64,000 bases of DNA, from positions 9,640,001-9,704,000 of the forward strand of contig OU015653.1 in NCBI GenBank assembly GCA_907165275.2, in the 5' to 3' direction. Every line of letters starts with the position of its first letter. Within the stretch, counting starts at the first letter, position 1. The DNA is from Zygaena filipendulae (lineage: Eukaryota > Arthropoda > Insecta > Lepidoptera > Zygaenidae). Below are positions 56,689 through 64,000 of this stretch, one piece after another. Position numbers and translations under genes: made by a program. The notes beneath the pieces were generated by a model that did no database searches, was not told where the DNA came from, and was given only the letters and a program-made list of their open reading frames with translations.

Positions 56689-56803
56689 TATCTACGTAAT
56701 GAATTTTTTTTTATCGAGAGAACTGAATTGTAATGTTAGGTACATGAATTTACACAAATATTAAAAATATATACCTTAAAAGAAAGTACATTACATTTAA
56801 AAG

Positions 56804-57225
56804 ACTTATTCACTATGACCATAACTCGTTGCGTTAAGACAACGCGCCACGAAAAACTCAGAAGGTCAAAAAGTGCTTATATGTTGAAGTACACTTTGCA
56901 GTGCTCGTACTACTAATTTTACAAAAAAAATTATATCACATATTACCTAAAAATTGTAGGAAATTTTCTTTATTTAATTTTTATTAATTTAATGTTTTTC
57001 TCTTAAAATGAGTCGGAAAGGAAATATAAAAAAAAAACTACTATTAGGCGCGATTAAGTACGAGGTGGTTAAGTTGAAATTAGGAAAAAGCACATCGAAA
57101 TCTATGAAATTACCCATTTTCGAAACTCCCGGAATACTTTCCAGGTCCTTACCTCATTTTTTCGTATCTACCAATTAATGACTACTATTTTAGGCAAAGA
57201 ATGTAGTTGGTCATAGTGAATAAGT
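56804..57225. mobile_element. MITE family M3, copy 1
   Basis: Left end cttattcactatgaccataa and right end, reversed, cttattcactatgaccaact. About 420 bases, non-coding. The first of three copies within 3.4 kb. Confidence 0.8.
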
Positions 57226-58190
57226 ATGAGATGTAACTTAATTAGTTAAATGCCAATTAACATTAATTTATTAAACTTGTCTGATTGCGACAGTTTTGTT
57301 TTAAAAATCTATACTTAAGTAATCATTAAAGTCGACTCTGAGTGCGGCGGTTAGTAAGTATGGTAGTTGTAAAATCAAAATCTCATTGTACATTTTGTTT
57401 ACAAACCACTGAATATTAAAGCTAATTATACTAGAGCAGTGGGCGTGGTATGAAAAGTATTGTTATATCAGAATGTAGTTTATTACAGTTATAACGATAC
57501 CGGTGTCGGCTTTGCTCCGTTGATTTGATAATTGTTAAAGATTGCTTTATTGATAGTGCGAATGATTTTATAGTGATATATGACTTAAACACGTAGGTAT
57601 ATACTATTCGTAGTAGCAAAAATCAGTATAAACATTTCACAGTTTAGATGAGATTTATAACACCTGCATTTTCTACAATATGGCGCCTTTTGTTAAAAAA
57701 AACTCACACTGTCTTCATTTAAAAAAAAATAGATTATCGGATTATATAAATAAAATATAATAGGTAAGCACATTAGAACTTCACAGCAAATAACTTCCAA
57801 AAATTTACACTTTTATGATTTTCAATGAACGTAGTAATCATACCTATTATTGCACCTATATTGCAATCATGTGTACTCGTTTAATATTTGTTACTATACC
57901 ACAATCGTCAATCAATCAGGATTTGTCCAATTTTTTTATATTCACTATTTCCACCAACAAATTCTATGATACTGCCGGTTATTTTAACCAGTTTTTTATT
58001 TATAGTCAAATAAAGATGTACTTTTTTCCTTATGACGTCCGTGTCTTAAGCTTGGGATTTCTGTTTTTTCGATAAGGTGACTTTTTCATCCATAATTTTT
58101 TTGTCAAATTCATTGTGTTAAAAAAAGGAGGGTTTTTAATTCGACCTAGATAGTTTTTTTTACGTTTATATCTACTATTTAAACACTGAA
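57226..58190. other. No gene seen; MITE half-copy
   Basis: 57240-57352 is a half-copy of the palindromic MITE at 9091-9353. The rest is AT-rich. The open frame at 57815 has no recognised family. Confidence 0.5.
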
Positions 58191-58192
58191 TC

Positions 58193-58402
58193 AGGGCCTT
58201 TATTCACTATGATCATAACACGTCGCGTTAAGATAAAACCACAAAAATCGTCTTTCCCCGTGCTCATGGAGTTTCATTAAAAAATAAATACATTTAGAAC
58301 GTATCCTATGGGATACAAAATATAAATTTCTAATGTTTTTTGTAATTTTGGGACGCGGGTTATGGGAATGGAATGTTGTTGGTCATAGTGAATAAGGACC
58401 TT
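58193..58402. mobile_element. MITE family M3, copy 2
   Basis: Ends agggcctttattcactatga and, reversed, aggtccttattcactatgac. It shares acacgtcgcgttaagataaa with copy 3. Confidence 0.8.
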
Positions 58403-58957
58403 GAATTGGATAATTTTATTTTTTTTATTAAAAGTAGGTAATTATGGTCTCGCTTTAAATTTGTTATAAGATTGACACACTATAATAAATTAATGAAAAA
58501 CGCACTTAACAGAGTAGGTAATGTAGTTCACGAAAATCTTTTCGTAACAAAATTGCCGCCATATACCTACTTACGTCAATCGAGGTTTTCTTGAATATGT
58601 TTACACTTTTTTATGTCTTTTTATGCATATATAATTGTATATGAATTATAAATATCACGTCACGTTAATGTGACGTTAATTCTTATATAAGTATTTGAAT
58701 ATTTTCTTTTTTAAATATTCAAATACTAATTAAATATAGGTTAACTATGAACCACGACTCCACTCGAACACTGGAAGTGCATAAGTTGTGCGTCAAGCAC
58801 TCTTTATGTTACAACAGCAATTTTAGTGATGAATATTATGCAATTCGGAACATAATATTATCTAATGTAGACATTATGAAGGCATAGATTAATCGTTCTT
58901 CTTGAAATAGGTGTTACTAGTTGTAAACAGTAGGTAGGTACCTAAATTCTACTAATA

Positions 58958-59173
58958 TTATACACGCAAAAGTTTGTAACAATGTATGGATGGATGGATG
59001 GATGGATGGATGGATGTTTGTTACTCTTCCACGCAAAAACTACTGGATGGATTTAAATGAAACTTTACAATAATGTAGCTTTTACATCAGATTAACACAT
59101 AGGGTACTTTTTATCCCGGAATTCCCGCGGGAACTCTGAAATTAACGCGGGTGAAACCGCGGGGCACAACTAG
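58958..59173 (+). mobile_element. Non-autonomous Helitron
   Basis: Starts TCTACTAATATTATACACGC, holds an atgg microsatellite, and ends gaaaccgcggggcacaactag before T. Confidence 0.85.
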
Positions 59174-59980
59174 TACTTTCATAACTTACATACCGTATAA
59201 AGCATCAGCAATAAAGGTGTGTCCGTAGAGTCTGAGTCGTATTACCAGTTCGTAACAATTCATCCGAAACTTAACGTAACTGTACCTATAAAGTGGATTA
59301 TTAACCACATAAATGGTATATTATTACTATATACATTTACAAAATTGTTATTTGTGTCATGATATCGGGCTTGATGTTATTCCTATGTAGTATGTACCTA
59401 TAGCCAGTGACAATATCTCTATTCAAAACTGGCCATAACTGTTTCGTCTTTTTGACACAATATATCAATATTATAATATTAAAGATTACAATCGTTGGAT
59501 TACAGTGTGAGAGCATCGCAGCACTCGGGAAAATGCCAGCTCTTCACAACTTTCTAGTGCTAGAGAGGGAAGAAGCTTTTGGGAAGTGTATTTATGAAGT
59601 CACTGCGACCACGGAATACTGCGATGGAACACGGAATTAGGAAAACTCCTCAAACAAATAGAACAGCAGTTTTTCTTTTCATATTGGGTATTATTTTCAT
59701 GTAGTTATATTAAACTTCCATAAATATTATATACCTGTCTACCTGAGCTCCACGGTTTCACCTGCATGAGTTTCGGGATTCAAGCAGGATCTATTTTTTA
59801 CTAATAAAAAAGTAGCCTCAGTTACTCCTTAGAACATCAGCCTCATCTGTCAGTGAAAGTCCCGTTAAAATCGATCCAGCCGTTTCAGAGATTAGCCGCA
59901 ACAAACAGACAGGCGAACAAAAAAAATGGTGTAGGTAACTACCGTATATACTTTCATATGCATTTAGTGACAAGCTGTTA
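59174..59980. other. No gene seen; decayed Helitron trace
   Basis: 59735-59930 contains an old fragment (ctccacggtttcacctgcat). The 77-codon open frame at 59407 lacks support. Confidence 0.45.
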
Positions 59981-59983
59981 ATT

Positions 59984-60216
59984 TGGGCCCTTAATCACTA
60001 CGACCATAACACGCCGCGCTAAGATAAGACGCCGCAAAAACTGTATTTCCCTCGTAATCAAAGAAGTTTTAGTGCAATAAAATACATTTAAAACGTTTCT
60101 TATAGCATGCAGAATAATAATTTCTAAAATCTTGGCATCTAGAACGTTTGGAAATTCATTTTTGGGACGTGCATTATGGGCAAGGAATGTTTTTGGTCAT
60201 AGTGAATAAGGGCCCT
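59984..60216. mobile_element. MITE family M3, copy 3
   Basis: Ends gggcccttaatcactacgac and, reversed, agggcccttattcactatga. It shares the acacgccgcgctaagataag block and the ggaatgtttttggtcata end. Confidence 0.85.
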
Positions 60217-60559
60217 GGAATTACAAACTGACACTTCGATTTTATTTATATATGTATAGAAGATGACAAACACTTTACTAATTTCCTTGAAGTTGTCCTT
60301 GAGTGTAGGTATCTCTGAGGCCCATTTTTTAAGATCAGCATGTTAGACAATATACGTATAGTACCTATACGTAGGCGCGTTCGAATTTATTTGTCGTCTA
60401 AAACCGTTTTATCAAACCGTACAGTTTTAAAATACGAAAATAAATTGCAACTCTTTTAAAATTAAAATTCAAAACTTAAGTAGGTAGGTAGGTATACAGC
60501 GGAAAATCATCTTTTTGTTACATTCACCTTGTGATTTTTTTTTTTCCTAAATTTTATAC

Positions 60560-60673
60560 ATTGTGTACATGTAGCTGATGTTCCCCGCGGTTTCACACGA
60601 CGTGTTAATTTCGGAGTGCCCGTGAAAATTCCAGAACAAAAAGTACTACACTACGCATTGATATATTAATATA
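60560..60673. repeat. Decayed Helitron fragment
   Basis: tgttccccgcggtttcacac and aacaaaaagtac are remnants of the family, next to a complete copy. Confidence 0.5.
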
Positions 60674-60888
60674 CTAGTTGTGTCCTGCGGTTTCACCTGT
60701 ATTAACTTTAGAGTTCCCGCGGGAACTCCGGGATAAAAAGTACCCTATCTGTTAATCTGATGTATAAGCTATATTATTGTAAAGTTTCATTTAAATCCAT
60801 CCAGTAGTTTTTGCGTGAAAGAGTAACAAACATCCATCCATCCATCCATATATGCTTACATACTTTCGCGTTTATAATATTAGTAGGA
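60674..60888 (-). mobile_element. Non-autonomous Helitron
   Basis: In reverse orientation it runs from ctagttgtgtcctgcggttt to tataatattagtagga. It is flanked by A and T, 215 bases. Closely similar to the copy at 31968. Confidence 0.85.
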
Positions 60889-61027
60889 TCAACATTATTT
60901 TGCAAATAAATGATTTATGATTTTATGATTTAATGACACTACGTCTAAACTTTCGACCATACGTCCGATTCAGACGAAACAATCAAAGCCTATAATGTAC
61001 GTAGCTCCAGGCTTACAAGGAGACCTT

Positions 61028-61240
61028 TACCCCTTGGCCACAGTCTCGGCGGCGGCAGCGGCGGCAAAAACAAATGGTAGAAAACATACAAAGTAGGCCA
61101 CAGCTATCAGCGGCGTGCGCTGTGACCACCTTCTTATGTTGCCTACCATTTGTTTTCGCCGCTGCCGCCGCCGCCGCTGCCGCCGCCGCCACCGCCGCCG
61201 CCGCCACCGCCGCCGCCGGGACTGTGGCGCCGCCCTTACG
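61028..61240. mobile_element. Inverted-repeat element with CCG expansion
   Basis: Left arm ggccacagtctcggcggcgg with aaaacaaatggtag. Right arm ctaccatttgttttcgccgc through a long gcc/gcc run to gggactgtggcg. The trinucleotide run is much longer on the right. Poly-Ala open frames on both strands are side effects. Confidence 0.75.
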
Positions 61241-61436
61241 CCCTCCGAGCCACCGATTTAGCTGCAACTCTATAATATATTGATAGAGGCTGCTAGTGTA
61301 GCATTTATCCCTAAAGCCCTAAGGTGCGCAACTCAGAAATACATAGCTAAGTTTTGTTCTCAACAATTCATGTAGTATCTACATAGGTAACAATTGAGGC
61401 GATTTGGTGAACACTGTAAGCCTATCTTATTTTGAA

Positions 61437-61845
61437 TCTATACAAATAAATAAAATTGAAGTGTCTGTTTGTAATTCCAAATTAACAGCTTTTCACTAAA
61501 TGCATATGTCTGTCTGTTTGTTCCGACTAATCTCTGAAACGGCTAGACCGATTTTAACGGGACTTTCACTGGCAGATAGCTGCTGTTATAAGGAGTAACT
61601 AAGGCTACTTTTATTATGAAAAAACTTGTTGGTGATTATTTCTAAGGAAATAAAGCCATTGGAAAAGGTTTAAAGAAAATATATTAGAGCTTCAAAAGGA
61701 ACGTCAACAATAGAATGTGTATAATTTAAATTATCAAAACGTCAGTGTTCTCATTATAAAAGTAAACATGGAGTTTTAACAAAAAAAAAATAGTACCTGC
61801 GCGAATTCCGAAACTACCGCGGGTGAAAACGCGGGGCTCAGCTAG
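61437..61845 (+). mobile_element. Helitron, about 410 bp
   Basis: Starts TCTATACAAATAAATAAAAT after A and ends gaaaacgcggggctcagctag before T. The interior includes ctgaaacggctagaccgatt. Confidence 0.7.
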
Positions 61846-62078
61846 TAAATACATGAATAAATAAATAAGAGAGAAATTTTGTTAGTTTAATCTACCTGCA
61901 AAAAGCGCATGACAATCCTTTCAATAGATTCGGAGATTATCATGAACAACAGACAGACAGACAGAAATAAAATTTTAAAACATTTTTTTTTGTGTTTATA
62001 CCAACTCCTCTTTTATATCGTCTAGATTTATATTGGATGTCCTGAAATACAATTTGTAAGCTTTTATTATATTATAGA

Positions 62079-62313
62079 CTAGCTGTCCCGCGCAGTTTCA
62101 CTCGCGATAATTTCGAAGTTCCCGCGGAATTGTTCCATACAAACTTTGCAACCCCTTTTCATCCCCTTAATGGTTGAATTTTCAAAAATTCATTCTTATC
62201 GGATGCCTATGTCATACAAAGAACACACTTTCCAAGTTTCAGGTATCAGCGGTTTAGGCTGTGTGTTGATGCATCAGTAAGTCATTGACAAAGCATTTTA
62301 TATATTGTATAGA
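62079..62313 (-). mobile_element. Non-autonomous Helitron
   Basis: In reverse orientation it runs from ctagctgtcccgcgcagttt to ttgtataga. It is flanked by A and T, 235 bases. It shows a different subfamily body (ccccttttcatccccttaat). Confidence 0.8.
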
Positions 62314-63600
62314 TAGATTGAGATAATATAGATAACTCTGATGACGTTTCGTTTTGGTAAAGTTGGTGTGTGCTAGCAGATAATTTACCTGTATTATGTT
62401 ACAATGTTTAGATAATTTTATTACACTGTCCTAGTGAATAATTAAGTTGATGACGTCAATAGCACAGCCTCGTGATTATGTTATTGATGAGTGTTGTAAC
62501 CAAGTGTGTCAACGTGTGCGTCAGTAGTGCGGGCGATTCCGTATACCTATGATTCTCTCGTTTATTCTAAGCATAATCCTTTTTTTTATAATCACAACCT
62601 TATTTTTCCCTGTTATAGGGCACAGACTTAAGCCAAAACTGAGAGGGTGTGGGCGAAAGGGTATTTAAGACCGTATAGGTAGGTTATTTTGTATTACACA
62701 ATATATTATATACATATTATGTACATTGTACATAGGCGATTTACGTTTTTAGTAGGTACCATGCGTCAAATTCTATACTACACATTTGAAATTGCTTTTA
62801 GTGTGCGTCTCCGATGTTTTCCTTTACCGTAAAACCCATGGTAATAGTTTAATTCATATTTCCTAGTTAAAAAAACTCATAGACCCGCGTGCGATCAACA
62901 GGCGGTAATTCTACCGCTAGGCTACTTGGTATTTTATAATTTATTCTACATTATAAACCTAGCTTATTTCATACCCAAACTTTCTCAAACGAAATTCAGG
63001 TTAGTTTCAAACTAGCCACATTTAAAAGCAAACTAATTAGATATATATTATTATTATACCTATATTTGCAAAATTTTAATTTAATTTCACTAGCACTGAG
63101 TTACCGAGAGTTTTCAGTTAAAAGAATGACAGACAGAATCTCCATTCATAGATAGACAAGCTATTACTTAATCGCATTATGTATATGAGAGCGTGTGGTC
63201 GACGTAAGATTGTATGGACGGAAGATAAGGAGGTGAACGCGCTCAACGGTAATTTTAAGAAAATAGAAGTGGTTTTAGATTGATAGTCAAATTGGATTGC
63301 ACTTCATGCAATATCCAAGGTAATGCAAACACGTATACCTACCTACATTGCACTCGGCTCTCGCTGGTTGCGTCATTAATTCACTCAAATAATTTATTTT
63401 TAATTAGTTCTACTACCTTATCATTTTGCAATTATTTATTCATCGAGATAAAGATTAATACTTATAGTTTAAATAAAGCAGGTATAAACTATAGAGCAAT
63501 TACGAAGGTAATTTTACTAGCTCTGTTTTAATTTTTACTTTATTTGATCAATTAAAAACATGAAACTTTGTTCGAATGGCAAAACTATAATTTCGGAGGA
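62314..63600. other. No gene seen; possible tRNA-like SINE trace
   Basis: On the minus strand near 62880-62930, tagcctagcggtagaatta resembles a pol III A box, but no clear B box follows. The rest is AT-rich, without supported coding. Confidence 0.4.
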
Positions 63601-63602
63601 GG

Positions 63603-63866
63603 AGGATAGTGGAACTCTTCAATGGCTAGGAACCCAAACCACTTGAGTTTATGAGTTTGGGCATAAATGATTTGTTTTGACGAGTCCAATAAATTGGGCT
63701 TAGTAACGAAGGTCTGTTTATCAAATCAGGACGTGGAACTCTTCAGTGACTACTAGTAAACCCCTCGTGTTTGAGATTTATGATCTGGGCTTGGTAACTA
63801 GAATCTAGTGTTGGAACCAAGAGGTGGATAGTGGAACTCTTCAGTTGCTACTAGTAAATAAAACGA
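63603..63866. repeat. Degenerate tandem repeat, about 110-125 bp, 3 units
   Basis: Repeated phrase gtggaactcttcagtg.ctactagtaaac at about 63609, 63734 and 63830, with gatttatgatctgggcttgg between. Confidence 0.65.
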
Positions 63867-64000
63867 GTGTTTTTTTATATATTTTTTACACTAAATATTA
63901 TTGTGAGAAATATTCAATGCGAGCAGCATGAGAATTTGAGTCGGAAAATTGGTATCTACATTATAATTCTGGTATTAATTTTAATTTTGTAAACAATTCG

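Noticed and set aside
58986..59015. Regular short repeats considered as a possible CRISPR array
   Set aside because: Simple atgg/gtct/tatg microsatellites within insect mobile elements, without spacers.
61013..61283. Alanine-rich open frames on both strands
   Set aside because: They arise from a gcc/ggc triplet run inside an inverted-repeat element. There is no start context, splice signal or conserved sequence outside the run.

Overview
The window is AT-rich and repeat-rich, with small exons, long introns, and repeat families that look lepidopteran: short Helitrons with TC/CTAG ends and a GC-rich 3' hairpin, an RTE-type LINE ending in GAT repeats, and a tRNA-derived SINE. The species cannot be named from sequence alone. 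All three recognisable host genes lie on the minus strand.

Layout. (1) About 0.35-16.05 kb is segmental unit A. It holds a three-exon yellow-family gene (copy A; exons 7935-8160, 5683-5871, 1447-2375) and about 8 kb of its upstream DNA. (2) About 16.4-33.9 kb is single-copy DNA. It contains an eight-exon SLC36-type (pathetic-like) amino-acid transporter that splices into an intact 437-residue protein (31253 down to 20633). (3) About 33.98-56.5 kb is unit B, a second copy of unit A in the same orientation. It holds yellow copy B (exons 50618-50843, 36630-36818, 34470-35575), with intron 1 swollen to about 13.8 kb by mobile elements. These include a nearly full-length LINE ORF2 at 43.8-47.6 kb and a BEL/Pao relic at 38.3 kb. 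(4) About 56.5-64 kb holds no host gene that I can recognise. It carries Helitrons, three copies of one MITE family, and a CCG-rich inverted-repeat element.

The two yellow copies share exon sizes, splice phases and most residues, and differ mainly at the C-terminus. Copy B encodes 506 residues. Copy A stops after 447, because its last coding segment is split by two insertions and carries small frameshifting indels. Comparing the units gives natural empty sites for many insertions. A 3.2-kb block (11731-14946) is flanked by A and T, begins with TC and ends with CTAG. A 5'-truncated RTE copy with a 14-bp target duplication lies just upstream of copy A. A SINE lies just upstream of copy B. Two MITEs are present only in A, and a Tc1/mariner relic only in B.

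The Tc1/mariner relic is internally deleted but keeps one open frame that joins a helix-turn-helix to the end of the transposase domain. A dispersed repeat family, called R1 here, occurs at least seven times and repeatedly keeps a similar open reading frame of about 60-80 codons. I found no rRNA gene, intact tRNA gene or CRISPR array. Exon models were derived by eye from reading frame, splice signals and comparison of the two copies, without transcript data.
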